Positions 7,332-15,725 of a DNA stretch of 22,657 bases are shown piece by piece (the first letter of the stretch is position 1; each line of letters begins with the position of its first letter). Where the stretch lies: IMG/VR virus record IMGVR_UViG_3300017706_001606, positions 1 through 22,657 of that record. One strand, given 5' to 3'. The DNA comes from a virus. A program made the translations under genes and the position numbers. The notes below the pieces were generated by a model. The model was not told where the DNA came from and did no database searches. It saw nothing but the letters and a program-made list of their open reading frames with translations.

Positions 7332-10298
7332 TTATTGTAACTTTGAACTAGCCACTGTTAAAGCTGTACCTACTTTTGTACCGTCTAATGTAACCGTGCC
7401 TTCTTTAGATAAAATAGCATTTAAAGTAGCATTCATTTGAGACATTTGAGCTACTAAAGGTGCTATGTTAATTCCTCCTGAAGGAGAAGCACCACCTTCA
7501 CCGTTATTGGATAAAGCATTTGCGGCTCCTGGGGCTGCTACAAGATCATCATTTTTAGATAGTTCGAATAATCCTCCTTCTTTAGTAGAAACTTGGGTTT
7601 TACCATCTGCGGGGGAATACATATCACCTGCACTTTGTGCTTTAGAATAAAATCCATAACCTAAAGCTAATGCGGCAGCAGCGCCTGCTATACCTAATAT
7701 AGGACCTATAAATGGGATAGCTGCTAAAGAAGAGAATGCAGTCATTGCCATGGAAGCAACTAGGGGTAATAATCCTCCAAGTTTAATAGCGTTTGCAACT
7801 GCTAATATACCATTATATACTAAAGCAGCAGCATTTTGAGCTAGTGTCAAAGCTAAACTTGCTTTATCTAATATAAAATCTTTTGTTTTTATAGCAGACA
7901 TAGCTATAAACTGTCCCAATCTAGATTTCATTAATCCCCCTAAAATAGTTTCAGTTACAAGTTCTTTTGCTTTTAAAGCAGAATTTTGTAGTGATGTACC
8001 GAGATCTGCTATTGTAGTAGCTAATTGACTTTCTTTTATGGCTAATATTGAGGCTTCAATTACACTTTTTCCTGCAGCTCTAGCATTTGAAAAAGTTTCA
8101 TATGTGCCTTGTAATCCTAACATTGATAAATACTCTGCTTTACTTTTTATAGCACCTGAGTCTAGGGCTTCTTGGATTTTACCTAATCCTACTATAGTAC
8201 CTAAAGTAACGGCTATCCCTCCTAATACCGCTTGCATTGCAGAAAGACTTCCAAAATCACCTGTTAATATTTTACTAATACCATCAAATGTAGTTTTAAT
8301 GGGAATTAATAGAAGATTTATTGCGGGTAATACAGATGTAACTAAATTAAGTAAGGGATCAACTATAGCTAAAATAGGTTCTGCTATTCCTACAAATAAA
8401 TCTTGAAGTTTAGCTGTAATTGCTGCAAATCTTTCTTGAGCGGATTCTGATTTAAGTTGATTAGCTAACTGTTCATTACCTAATTTTTTAGCAATTTGGT
8501 CGTCAGATAATCCTTCTTTTTTAAGTTTATTATAGGCATCTTGAGCACTCATATCTGCCATTCCTATTTTTGCTAATGCTTCTCTTTCAATTAAAGATTT
8601 AGCTAATTCATCACGTGTCATACCCATAGATTTAGCTAATGCTTCTTGGGCTATAACATTCATTTCAGAAAATTCAGCAGAACCCCCTACTTGTTTAAGT
8701 ACTTCGGCTGCTGCTTTACCTGTTTCTCCTTTTAAAGCAAGCATTCTTGCTTGTTCTAAATTAAGTTGTTTACCTGTTAATAATTCCGCTTCCATTTCAC
8801 TCTCAATAGAAGATTGAAAGTCTAATAAACTGCCCGCGATGTTTTCAGCTTGTTGAAGATTAACACCAAATTGCTTTGCAGCAGCTGCGTTTTCTATTAA
8901 TGCTTTAGATGATTTACCAAGAGTTAAAACTGTTGCAGCACTTGTATTAGCCACTGCTTCAACTAATTCTTTTTCATTTAAAGCTAAACCATTATTAATA
9001 TTAAAGGCCTTAGCTTGACCCAATAATTCTGCTGTATTGTCTTGTAATGATTTACCTGTACCCTGGGAGATCATGCTAAGATTAGTCATGGCTTCTGCAC
9101 TAAATCCTGCTTGTTCCGTTAACTTAGTAAAATCTGTAAGTAATTCTCCACTAATTTGGGAATTAGTTCCTAAAGCTTTACTTAATGCTAATTGTGATTG
9201 AACTAAACCTTCAGTACTAACATGAGCATCCCCCGAAAGATTAGCTATATCAGTCATATCCGAAACCATATTATTGGCTTCTTTATAACTCATACCTAAA
9301 TTCTTAGCTACATCTCCTGTCATTTTATCTACTGAAGATAGGGCTTGTACTAATTGAGTAACAATAAATAACCCAGCAGATAGGGGGTCTTTAAGATTTT
9401 TTAATAAAGAGGAACCCATGGATTTAAACCCAGCTGTTAAAACTTCTACTTTACCTCCCATTCCTTCTAAAGCATCTCTTCTTTCCTGTAGGTTTTTAAG
9501 TTCTTTTCCTCCAAAACCTGCTCTAATCTGAGCTGCTGAGAGGTTGTTTTTATTTAATGCTACTAGCTCATTATCAAGTCCTATAATCCCTTCACTAACT
9601 TCTCTCATTTTTTGAGAGGCCTCATCAAAACCTAGTTTATCGGCAAGACCCGACATTCCTAATTTATCTAAAGCTCCTTTTGTAGAGCCTATTATAGCTC
9701 CTCCTAACCCCAAATATTTTGTTATTTGTTCCTCTTGGGTTAATCTTTGTTGAAGCCTGTCATTTATAAATTGTAAATTACCTGCTTCATCTTCTAATTG
9801 ACCATTTACCGCTTGTAAGGCCATAACTCTTTGATCAATAGCATCCTGGCTAGCCTCCTCGAGTCGAAGTTTTTGAATTTCCCTTTCTAAAGCAATTTTA
9901 CTAGATGCTAAATCTGATTTTTTCTGTTTTGCTTGTTCCTTAAGAGAAGTAAGTTGTTTGGTATTTAATTTAGATATGCCTTGTTGGTCATATAATAGTT
10001 TTTGAGCAATACTTTGAAGACCACTTAAAGCTTTAGTAGAGTTTCCTAAAGCCGAATTTTGTTTTTTTATTTCATCTACTGTTGATTGGAACGCAGATAC
10101 AACCCCATCCATATCATTATTTAAATCGTTTATTCTACGATTAACATCTCTAAGACCAGCTTCTAATTGTTGAGTAGCAGCGCGTGCATCCGATATTTTG
10201 GAGGGATCGAAATCCTTAAACGGGTTTATTTTCCCTAAACGATCATACTGTTTTTGAATGTCATTTAATAGTCTTTGGATTTCTTGGGGGGTAGCCAT
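7332..10298 (-). CDS. Tail tape measure protein (988 aa)
   Basis: This sets tail length and is expected to leave the tube lumen during DNA injection. The N-terminal ~200 residues are helical and coiled-coil-like (RLLNDIQKQYDRLGKINPF, NRRINDLNNDMDG, many Gln/Leu/Lys heptads). A long Ala/Leu/Gln-rich helical centre follows. Hydrophobic segments lie at about 640-710 (LAIVDPLLNLVTSVLPAINL and further) and about 841-884 (Ala/Leu/Ile/Gly-rich), as in many tape measure proteins that may insert in the host membrane. The C-terminus has KTQVSTKEGGLFELSKNDDL, a segment I associate with phage tape measure ends. It lies right after the gp26/gp51-like pair, the usual place. At 988 residues it predicts a tail of roughly 100-150 nm if the common 1.5 Å per residue rule holds. 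Confidence 0.92.
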   Translation of the reverse strand: MATPQEIQRLLNDIQKQYDRLGKINPFKDFDPSKISDARAATQQLEAGLRDVNRRINDLNNDMDGVVSAFQSTVDEIKKQNSALGNSTKALSGLQSIAQKLLYDQQGISKLNTKQLTSLKEQAKQKKSDLASSKIALEREIQKLRLEEASQDAIDQRVMALQAVNGQLEDEAGNLQFINDRLQQRLTQEEQITKYLGLGGAIIGSTKGALDKLGMSGLADKLGFDEASQKMREVSEGIIGLDNELVALNKNNLSAAQIRAGFGGKELKNLQERRDALEGMGGKVEVLTAGFKSMGSSLLKNLKDPLSAGLFIVTQLVQALSSVDKMTGDVAKNLGMSYKEANNMVSDMTDIANLSGDAHVSTEGLVQSQLALSKALGTNSQISGELLTDFTKLTEQAGFSAEAMTNLSMISQGTGKSLQDNTAELLGQAKAFNINNGLALNEKELVEAVANTSAATVLTLGKSSKALIENAAAAKQFGVNLQQAENIAGSLLDFQSSIESEMEAELLTGKQLNLEQARMLALKGETGKAAAEVLKQVGGSAEFSEMNVIAQEALAKSMGMTRDELAKSLIEREALAKIGMADMSAQDAYNKLKKEGLSDDQIAKKLGNEQLANQLKSESAQERFAAITAKLQDLFVGIAEPILAIVDPLLNLVTSVLPAINLLLIPIKTTFDGISKILTGDFGSLSAMQAVLGGIAVTLGTIVGLGKIQEALDSGAIKSKAEYLSMLGLQGTYETFSNARAAGKSVIEASILAIKESQLATTIADLGTSLQNSALKAKELVTETILGGLMKSRLGQFIAMSAIKTKDFILDKASLALTLAQNAAALVYNGILAVANAIKLGGLLPLVASMAMTAFSSLAAIPFIGPILGIAGAAAALALGYGFYSKAQSAGDMYSPADGKTQVSTKEGGLFELSKNDDLVAAPGAANALSNNGEGGASPSGGINIAPLVAQMSQMNATLNAILSKEGTVTLDGTKVGTALTVASSKLQ

Positions 10299-10302
10299 AC
10301 TA

Positions 10303-10311
10303 ATAAATATT
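10303..10311 (-). promoter_or_regulatory. AT-rich upstream motif, copy 3
   Basis: Exact ATAAATATT, only five bases before the tape measure ATG. If it were a -10-like element the mRNA would be nearly leaderless. Confidence 0.4.
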
Positions 10312-10328
10312 CAAAAAATTTATTTTTA

Positions 10329-10640
10329 TTATGGCGATGTTTTAAATGAGGACTTTTTTGGAGAAACATTAGCAAATTGTGATTTGTTAACTTTTCCTGA
10401 AGAGTCTATGAGGGTACTAGTACCTTTAGAAGTAGCCTTATCATATTGGGCTTTTTCTTCTTCGTAAAATTCTTGAATTTCCTTAAAAGTAAATCGTCTT
10501 AACCAAACAGGCATATTATACACATCATTCCAAGAATATCCCCCTTTACCATGGAATACTATTTCATGGATCTGCTTAAATAAATTGCGCCTAACTAGGG
10601 GGATGGCGTCAGAAGTCAGGCCAAAAAAAGCTAAGTCCAA
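10329..10640 (-). CDS. Small gp51-like / tail-assembly-chaperone extension frame (up to 103 aa)
   Basis: The frame overlaps the end of the gp26-like gene by 32 bases and has no ATG in the overlap. The first usable codon is TTG at 10640-10638, and the next Met lies well inside the conserved part. The protein has AFFGLTSDAIPLVRRNLFKQ, IHEIVFHGKGGYSWNDVYNM and PVWLRRFTFKEIQEFYEEEK. This short helical pattern is seen in small frames just before phage tape measure genes (T4 gp51 or GT-type chaperones). Given the lack of Shine-Dalgarno use here, translation may come from TTG, from coupling, or by a +1 shift out of the gp26-like frame at the T-run 10629-10623. Protein reality is well supported; the start is not. 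Confidence 0.75.
   Translation of the reverse strand: MDLAFFGLTSDAIPLVRRNLFKQIHEIVFHGKGGYSWNDVYNMPVWLRRFTFKEIQEFYEEEKAQYDKATSKGTSTLIDSSGKVNKSQFANVSPKKSSFKTSP
10609..10640 (-). other. Overlap with T7 run: candidate +1 frameshift site
   Basis: In the gp26-like frame the sense strand reads AGC-TTT-TTT-TGG-CCT-GAC-TTC-TGA-C. The gp51-like frame is +1 relative to it: GCT-TTT-TTT-GGC-CTG. A peptidyl-tRNA-Phe on TTT could move +1 within the seven T residues (10629-10623) with full re-pairing and enter the second frame. The zero frame then ends at TGA followed by C, a weak stop context. No canonical -1 heptamer fits. Not proven. Confidence 0.35.
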
Positions 10641-11331
10641 TTGGAATAGTAATCTCCTCGTTACTATCTGTGGTGTAGGTTAAATCTACATCCGGTTGGA
10701 CTTTTTTAAGATGGTTTCTTAATGCTCTTGAATCACGAGCTAGCAATCCATTTTCTACAAAGTTACGAACTGTTTTTGATTCATTATCTCCATTTACTGA
10801 AGTGATAATGTATTTTAATCTAGTAGAGAGTTCGGGGGAAGCATTTTTGTTTAACTTTTTTAATCCTTGAATCTCTTTTTCTATTTTAGTTTCGTCATAA
10901 CCATCTAGGATTTTAAATGTAACATCTATATTACTATGAGGTAAAGTATAAAAAAACTTATTACCTTCAGTTAATTGAGTTTCATCGAATTCTTTATTTT
11001 CTAATGTAGAAAGATCAATATCATGCTTATCTCCTAAGTATGAAAATGAATAATCTTTACCGTATCCTAAAACTCGAGTAGCAATTAGTGCAGCATTTTT
11101 ATCTCCTACAATTAAATCTTTAACGTTAATTTTACTAACAATTACTGATTTTAAGAGTTCGTCTAATACTGTACCTTTTTCTATATAAGCTTGGTTTGTA
11201 AGTATATCTTCCTCTTTAGCGGTCATATACTTAATCTCAATTTTCCCTTCTCTTAAGGGATGACCTTCAGGATATACTAAACCTTTTGAAGGTAATTCTA
11301 CCACTTCGGTAGGTAAATTAAATTCACTCAT
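10609..11331 (-). CDS. Baseplate hub assembly protein, T4 gp26-like (240 aa)
   Basis: The sequence starts MSEFNLPTEVVELPSKGLVY, continues PEGHPLREGKIEIKYMTAKE then EDILTNQAYI, and ends IPIGLSFFWPDF. This matches the T4-type baseplate protein family (gp26), including the Pro-Ser-Lys-Gly start and the aromatic end. Members act in baseplate hub or tape-measure assembly rather than as a major virion part. It is about 30 residues longer than T4 gp26. It sits directly upstream of the gp51-like frame and tape measure, as in T4. The tail tube terminator is upstream, and a variant of the AT-rich motif at 11356-11364 may start this transcription unit. Confidence 0.85.
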   Translation of the reverse strand: MSEFNLPTEVVELPSKGLVYPEGHPLREGKIEIKYMTAKEEDILTNQAYIEKGTVLDELLKSVIVSKINVKDLIVGDKNAALIATRVLGYGKDYSFSYLGDKHDIDLSTLENKEFDETQLTEGNKFFYTLPHSNIDVTFKILDGYDETKIEKEIQGLKKLNKNASPELSTRLKYIITSVNGDNESKTVRNFVENGLLARDSRALRNHLKKVQPDVDLTYTTDSNEEITIPIGLSFFWPDF

Positions 11332-11355
11332 TGTTAATAACTTTATTTGTTTGAT

Positions 11356-11364
11356 ATAAATATA
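11356..11364 (-). promoter_or_regulatory. AT-rich upstream motif, variant copy
   Basis: ATAAATATA, one base off, 25 bases before the gp26-like ATG and just after the tube terminator. This is where a new transcript would be expected to begin. Confidence 0.4.
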
Positions 11365-11372
11365 TAAAAAAC

Positions 11373-11405
11373 AAAGAAGGCGTACATAAGTACGCCTTTC
11401 TTTTT
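11373..11405 (-). terminator. Rho-independent terminator after the tail tube gene
   Basis: A perfect 9-bp stem, AAGGCGTAC with GTACGCCTT (11377-11385 with 11390-11398), closes a 4-base loop. In the minus direction it is followed by CTTTGTTTTTT. The plus direction also has a T-rich tail, so the element may work both ways. It separates the neck/shaft block from the gp26-like/tape measure block. Confidence 0.88.
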
Positions 11406-11426
11406 ATATTTGTTTTTGGACTTGTA

Positions 11427-11912
11427 TTAGAAGTTCAATACGCAGTAATCAGGTTGTACTGTCATAGAAATTTCAACAGCACCTTCATTATCATAATTAT
11501 ATTCACCAAACGAAGCTTCGGTAATAAAGGCACCCTTAATAATCCATTCAGAAACAACATCCCCTACAGGACCTAAGACATTAACTGTTAGATCTTTTTT
11601 ATAAAAATCTGAATAGCCGTCTCTACCTGTAACTGACTCATGGTGTAATCTAACCCATTCCATTGTTGCTTGTGCCCCAGAAGGCGTAATAGCATCAAAT
11701 AATGTCATTGAGATAGTACCCCAAGTAGTTTTACCTTTAAGGTTTCTTTGGATATTAATGTGGTTTAAATTAACTGTGCCCTGAGAGACTGTTATCGCTC
11801 CTAATCCTTTGATAAGGTAAGCGGGGAACCCATCTACATACAAAACAAATCTATTTTGTTGTTTTGGTTCAAATGGGGTGAAGAATACTTCGTTTGGATC
11901 TAATACTGCCAT
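11427..11912 (-). CDS. Tail tube protein, T4 gp19-like (161 aa)
   Basis: The protein forms the inner tube of the contractile tail. It shows the gp19-type pattern: N-terminal FEPKQQNRFVLYVDGFPAYL, a central beta region (GKTTWGTISMTLFDAITP), then EWVRLHHESVTGRDGY-SDFYKKD and an acidic/aromatic C-terminus ending VQPDYCVLNF. Length 161 is nearly that of T4 gp19 (163). It is directly downstream of the sheath gene, the T4 order, and is followed by a strong terminator, fitting high, discrete expression. An upstream motif copy lies at 11927-11935. Confidence 0.93.
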   Translation of the reverse strand: MAVLDPNEVFFTPFEPKQQNRFVLYVDGFPAYLIKGLGAITVSQGTVNLNHINIQRNLKGKTTWGTISMTLFDAITPSGAQATMEWVRLHHESVTGRDGYSDFYKKDLTVNVLGPVGDVVSEWIIKGAFITEASFGEYNYDNEGAVEISMTVQPDYCVLNF

Positions 11913-11926
11913 TGTTGTTTTTATTA

Positions 11927-11935
11927 ATAAATATT
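11927..11935 (-). promoter_or_regulatory. AT-rich upstream motif, copy 4
   Basis: Exact ATAAATATT, 15 bases before the tail tube ATG. A separate promoter here would allow extra tube protein relative to sheath. Confidence 0.4.
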
Positions 11936-11951
11936 ACAATTTCTATTTTTA

Positions 11952-13973
11952 TTATGATGAGAATTCAGCTCCTGTTGGTAATACGTTGAAATCTAAAATA
12001 ATGAATTCAGCTGTTCTTGTTGGTTGTAAGAAAATCTGACCCACTAATTGGTTTCTGTCTACTACATCTGGAGTGTTATTCGTATCATCCATTACTACCT
12101 TAAAGGCATAAACACCTTGTCTTTGTTGTACACTTTCGAGGTATGGGTTAACCGATGCTAAGAAGCTATTTCTAGTAGCTGCGGAGTTTTGTTCAAATAC
12201 TAAGTTATTAGCTGTTTGTCCAATAAAACTCTTAAGAGCAATTAATAACCTTCTAACATTTACACGATCAAGCGCAGATGCTTTCTTTTGTAATGTCTTT
12301 TGACCAAATACTACAGTTCCGTTTGCCGGGAAGCTGGCAATTGGGTTTACATTAGCTTCGTATAAAGTATCTCTATTGCTCTTAGTTAGCTTTCTTTCTG
12401 GTCTAATTACTGTATCTAAACCACCTCTGTTAATACCTGCTGGAGCAAACCATGGCTCAGCAGCAGCATCGTTAAAGGCATAAACACCCGGGATTAATGT
12501 TGAAGCAGGTACAAAATTTAATTTACCAGTGTCTGGGTTTTGGATTTGTACCCAAGGCCAATAAGCCGCGGCATATGATGAATTCAATGACTGTGCTGCA
12601 GTTACGGCAGCACTTACTGTAGCACCATAATCTTCAATATCTAACACTGTAATAGCATCTCCTCTATTTTGTGTATTTGTAATTAAAGTATTTAAAGCAG
12701 AAGTGTGATTTGCAAGAGTATGAATTAATCCCGGAGCTGAGATTACGTTATATTGGTATTCATCTTTATTATTTAATAAGCTAATAGCAGTATCATAATT
12801 TTCTCCAACAAGACCCTGAGAGTCGGCACTTGTAATCTTATCAAAATACTTACCAGTACCAGTTAAAATAGTTCCAGTACCCGAAGCAAATGATCCGGAT
12901 CCCACTTGTGGGATTGAAGCTGTAAATTCGTTTTTAGCGGTACCGTTATTATCAAAGTAACCTGCTGTTGGTTTATTTACGGCTGAAACGAAGACGTACT
13001 TACTAACATTGGGGTATTCTCCAGTTTCTTCAAGGTAGCTAACAGTACCATCTGTTTTAAGAGTTTGGAAAGAATCACCTATTGCTTTACCAACGTAATT
13101 GTCCTGTTCAGGATCTAGAGAAACGTTTGCAAATGTTTCTAAAATTACTTTTTCATTTGTAAGGTCGTCACCTCTTCTAATATTAAGAGTAAATGTTCCT
13201 TTAGTAGTGTCTGAATTAGTAACTTCCCATCTTACGTTGTCTGAGGTGCCGTTTGTTAATGCGCCGTTTGCATCTTCAGTACCACTACTATTTTGGATAA
13301 TACCTTCAGAGATAGTTTTTAAAGTAATTGCGGGAACATTAACTAAATCATCTGCTTTTAATGTAATTACCGTGTTGGTTCCTGCAGGAGCACCACTATA
13401 TCCTAAAGATGATGATGCGATTGTAATAGTATTACCAACACCAAATAATAAGGATCCTTCGTTTACAGTAATAGAGGTAAGTACATTACCAGGTGATGCT
13501 AAAACAACACTAGCGGTAAATCCTGTTCCAGCAGTACCTGTACCTCCTAATACAGAACCGGTAACCGTATAAGTACCTGCGGATCCTGTAACTGTAGCAG
13601 TGGAAGAAGATAGAGCATTTACTGCTGTGGAAACAGTTCCACTATCAATTCCTGAGGTTTGGATATCAGTTGATGTAGCTGAAGTCCAGCTACCTGATTG
13701 AACCCTAGTTACAAGTAATGATTCGCCTCCATTTTGGAAATAGTTATAGGCCGAAATTGAAGTGAGGAATGAATAAGTTTGGCTTTCACTTATAAAAGTA
13801 GTTCCAAATTTATTTTTAAACTCACTATAAGAAGTAACTACAGTTGGTACCTCTACTGGTCCTTTAACTGTGGGGCCCAAGATAGCAGCTCCTAATGTTA
13901 CGGGCTGCTGGGTGATAAATGACTGGTCGTTTTCTCTTGTAAAGACTCCAGGTGATACTATTTGTTCTGCCAT
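11952..13973 (-). CDS. Contractile tail sheath protein, T4 gp18-like (673 aa)
   Basis: The sheath contracts to drive the tube through the envelope. The N-terminus (MAEQIVSPGVFTRENDQSFI) with LGPTVKGPVEVPTVVTSYSE and FLTSISAYNYFQNGGESLLV is the usual sheath start. The C-terminus ending FNVLPTGAEFSS with an upstream FIGQTANNLVFEQNS segment is the conserved sheath core. Length is close to T4 gp18 (659). Residues about 125-205 are a Gly/Ser/Thr/Val-rich beta insertion (GGTGTAGTGFTASV, then FGVGNTITIASSSLG), probably an outward-facing decoration domain. The gene lies between the coiled-coil protein and the tube gene. Confidence 0.93.
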   Translation of the reverse strand: MAEQIVSPGVFTRENDQSFITQQPVTLGAAILGPTVKGPVEVPTVVTSYSEFKNKFGTTFISESQTYSFLTSISAYNYFQNGGESLLVTRVQSGSWTSATSTDIQTSGIDSGTVSTAVNALSSSTATVTGSAGTYTVTGSVLGGTGTAGTGFTASVVLASPGNVLTSITVNEGSLLFGVGNTITIASSSLGYSGAPAGTNTVITLKADDLVNVPAITLKTISEGIIQNSSGTEDANGALTNGTSDNVRWEVTNSDTTKGTFTLNIRRGDDLTNEKVILETFANVSLDPEQDNYVGKAIGDSFQTLKTDGTVSYLEETGEYPNVSKYVFVSAVNKPTAGYFDNNGTAKNEFTASIPQVGSGSFASGTGTILTGTGKYFDKITSADSQGLVGENYDTAISLLNNKDEYQYNVISAPGLIHTLANHTSALNTLITNTQNRGDAITVLDIEDYGATVSAAVTAAQSLNSSYAAAYWPWVQIQNPDTGKLNFVPASTLIPGVYAFNDAAAEPWFAPAGINRGGLDTVIRPERKLTKSNRDTLYEANVNPIASFPANGTVVFGQKTLQKKASALDRVNVRRLLIALKSFIGQTANNLVFEQNSAATRNSFLASVNPYLESVQQRQGVYAFKVVMDDTNNTPDVVDRNQLVGQIFLQPTRTAEFIILDFNVLPTGAEFSS

Positions 13974-13993
13974 TTTATTGTTGTATTAATTTT

Positions 13994-14248
13994 TTACTCA
14001 GTTTTTGTAAACGTTCCCGAATCTAAATTAACGGTGCCGTTCCCATATTTTTGTGTTAATCCTTTTCCAATTTTATTTTCATCTTGTTGCAACTCATCAA
14101 TAGCTTTCACTAATTGATCTTTTTGTAACTCTAATAATTGAATTTGGTATTCTAATTTACCAAACTTAGTTATTAAGTTTTCTTGTTGTTGTTGTAACTG
14201 CTTAATAGAATTTAATTCTTCTTGAGATAGCTTGATTTGTTCACTCAT
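13994..14248 (-). CDS. Small coiled-coil protein between neck and sheath genes (84 aa)
   Basis: Residues about 5-60 are Leu/Gln/Glu/Lys-rich in a heptad-like pattern (SIKQLQQQQENLITKFGKLE, YQIQLLELQKDQLVKAID), a clear coiled coil. The C-terminus is KYGNGTVNLDSGTFTKTE. It is conserved in style with small proteins next to sheath genes of marine phages, but I know no assigned function. Spacing of 20 bases to the sheath gene and motif copies at 14254-14262 and 14289-14297 upstream suggest it may head the sheath-tube transcript. Confidence 0.8.
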   Translation of the reverse strand: MSEQIKLSQEELNSIKQLQQQQENLITKFGKLEYQIQLLELQKDQLVKAIDELQQDENKIGKGLTQKYGNGTVNLDSGTFTKTE

Positions 14249-14253
14249 TTCAA

Positions 14254-14297
14254 ATAAATATTAATATTTTTTCTAAAACCATTTGTTGATAAATATC
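14254..14297 (-). promoter_or_regulatory. Two AT-rich upstream motifs before the coiled-coil gene
   Basis: An exact ATAAATATT lies at 14254-14262, six bases before the ATG, and a variant ATAAATATC at 14289-14297. The second sits inside a perfect palindrome ttgataaatatcaa (14286-14299). This 58-base gap is one of the few here and may start the sheath-tube transcript. Confidence 0.4.
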
Positions 14298-14307
14298 AAT
14301 TTTTTTC

Positions 14308-15216
14308 TCAAGAAATGCTAGTATCAGTATTTTGGGGATTTCTTGTATTTATTTGGTCTCTATCTAATTGATCAAAATTAGAAACTGTTTCTTGTTGTAT
14401 TACAACTTGACCCTTACTAAATCTTTTTTTATCTACTGTAAGATCTTTTTGTGGGATATCTGGTATAATATATCCATTAAGATTTATGTCAAAATTAGCT
14501 CTTACTGTTCTATCATTTCCCGCAGTAAGTTCCGTAATAGTAGTAAAACTATCTATATTAGCTTTAAATTTAAACCTATCAGGATTACCCCAGTAAGAGT
14601 TAGCAGCATAATTAATAGATTCAACTATTTTATTAAGTTGTTCTACGTAGTAAGTGTAAATTATACAACTATAAGTCATAGTTACATAATCTGGGACTAC
14701 AACAGTGTGGAATTCTTTAATAGGTTTTCTATTGTTTAAAATATTAAACTTATCATATGCATTTTGTTTATTGTATGCTGTCTGAGTGTAAGCTATATTG
14801 ACAGGTCTATTAGCGTCTATTTTATTATACATCCCCCTTACAGGGGATAAGGTATTACGTTTAAACATAATCATGGGGGCCATAAGAGCACCTTTATCAT
14901 CTCTTATAAACCCATCACGTTGTATTGATTTCCACCTTTCGGGGGCACCATACATTACAGGAACTTCAATACGTTGACCATTTTGGACTACAAAAGGTTT
15001 AATAACATTTTTAAAATAAAAAACAATAGATTCATCTATATCTTTAATTCCTATAGAAAAAGGTTTAGTAGTATCATCTCTATAAGAGGTTTTATCTCCT
15101 CTATTTAAATCCCGAGACTGGTTGGGATTACCTCTCTGAGTATCAAAAGGTTCAACAAACCCATTAGCTATTTCAGCTTGAGTTTTTGGTATCGGTATTC
15201 TTCCTTTAGTTGCCAT
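14308..15216 (-). CDS. Tail completion/sheath stabiliser protein, T4 gp15-like (302 aa)
   Basis: Pieces match T4 gp15. IEVPVMYGAPERW corresponds to gp15 IRVPITYASKEHF. MTYSCIIYTYYVEQLNKIVE corresponds to the gp15 MIYELSIFTRYEDDMFQIVE segment. ANFDINLNGYIIPD corresponds to its late strand ending NGWMYPP. gp15 caps tube and sheath and joins the tail to the neck. The 302-residue length compares with 272 in T4. The N-terminal ~50 residues (Arg/Asp/Asn-rich) look extended. The gene overlaps the upstream gp14-like gene at a TAATG junction, so translation is coupled. Confidence 0.85.
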   Translation of the reverse strand: MATKGRIPIPKTQAEIANGFVEPFDTQRGNPNQSRDLNRGDKTSYRDDTTKPFSIGIKDIDESIVFYFKNVIKPFVVQNGQRIEVPVMYGAPERWKSIQRDGFIRDDKGALMAPMIMFKRNTLSPVRGMYNKIDANRPVNIAYTQTAYNKQNAYDKFNILNNRKPIKEFHTVVVPDYVTMTYSCIIYTYYVEQLNKIVESINYAANSYWGNPDRFKFKANIDSFTTITELTAGNDRTVRANFDINLNGYIIPDIPQKDLTVDKKRFSKGQVVIQQETVSNFDQLDRDQINTRNPQNTDTSIS

Positions 15217-15725
15217 TATAGTCTTTCTCTAGTTATACCGGGTTTATCACCAGGAACGTAAACCGTGTTACAAATAATTGAGTAATTAGCACCAAATTGT
15301 TCTAATCCAGGATTAAGAGGATTAGTATTGTAAGGATAGTCTGGGTTCTTACCTAAGATATACTGGTTAGCATTAGTTGATTCAACTTCATAATAACCAT
15401 TGTAATATAAAATAATATCACCTACTTGAGGTACTACATTAGCATCTTTTAAATCTTCACGTAAAAATTTAAAGGTAATTCCCCAATTAAAATCTATACC
15501 TAAGTCACTTTCTGGGAATTCTTGGTCTGATCTTTCTATTAGGCAGTTAAATAATGTAGGACCATCGTAAAAAGCCCCATCAGCTGCTTCACCATATATA
15601 TTTACTGAAGTTTTTTCTAAAGCAAATTTGTAAAATGCACATTGTTGGGTAATAACATCCCCTAACAATTCTCTATTAATTGTTGTAAATAGATCTATAT
15701 CACGTTGTCTTCCAAATAGTGCCAT
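15216..15725 (-). CDS. Neck protein, T4 gp14-like (169 aa)
   Basis: The second half has VVPQVGDIILYYNGYYEVES followed by NANQYILGKNPDYPY. This matches the gp14 pattern EGDLIYFPMDNSLFEI and its QLGQN segment. Upstream, FNWGITFKFLREDLKD aligns with the gp14 middle. Neck proteins gp13/gp14 close the packaged head and offer the tail docking site. It is shorter than T4 gp14 (256), lacking the long C-terminal region. TAATG overlaps on both sides tie it into one operon with the gp13- and gp15-like genes. Confidence 0.82.
   Translation of the reverse strand: MALFGRQRDIDLFTTINRELLGDVITQQCAFYKFALEKTSVNIYGEAADGAFYDGPTLFNCLIERSDQEFPESDLGIDFNWGITFKFLREDLKDANVVPQVGDIILYYNGYYEVESTNANQYILGKNPDYPYNTNPLNPGLEQFGANYSIICNTVYVPGDKPGITRERL

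Noticed and set aside
10609-10640. Canonical -1 slippery heptamer
   Set aside because: The base before TTT-TTT is C, and the second frame is +1, not -1.
10645-10660. GAGGAG as ribosome binding site of the gp51-like frame
   Set aside because: It encodes Glu-Glu of the upstream gene, lies 13 bases from the TTG, and other genes here do not use such sites.
13099-13572. Plus-strand 157-codon frame
   Set aside because: Antisense of the sheath gene's beta insertion; no start context or family resemblance.
14368-14739. Plus-strand 123-codon frame
   Set aside because: It lies wholly opposite the well-supported gp15-like gene and has Ile/Tyr/Ser-rich composition typical of antisense AT-rich DNA.
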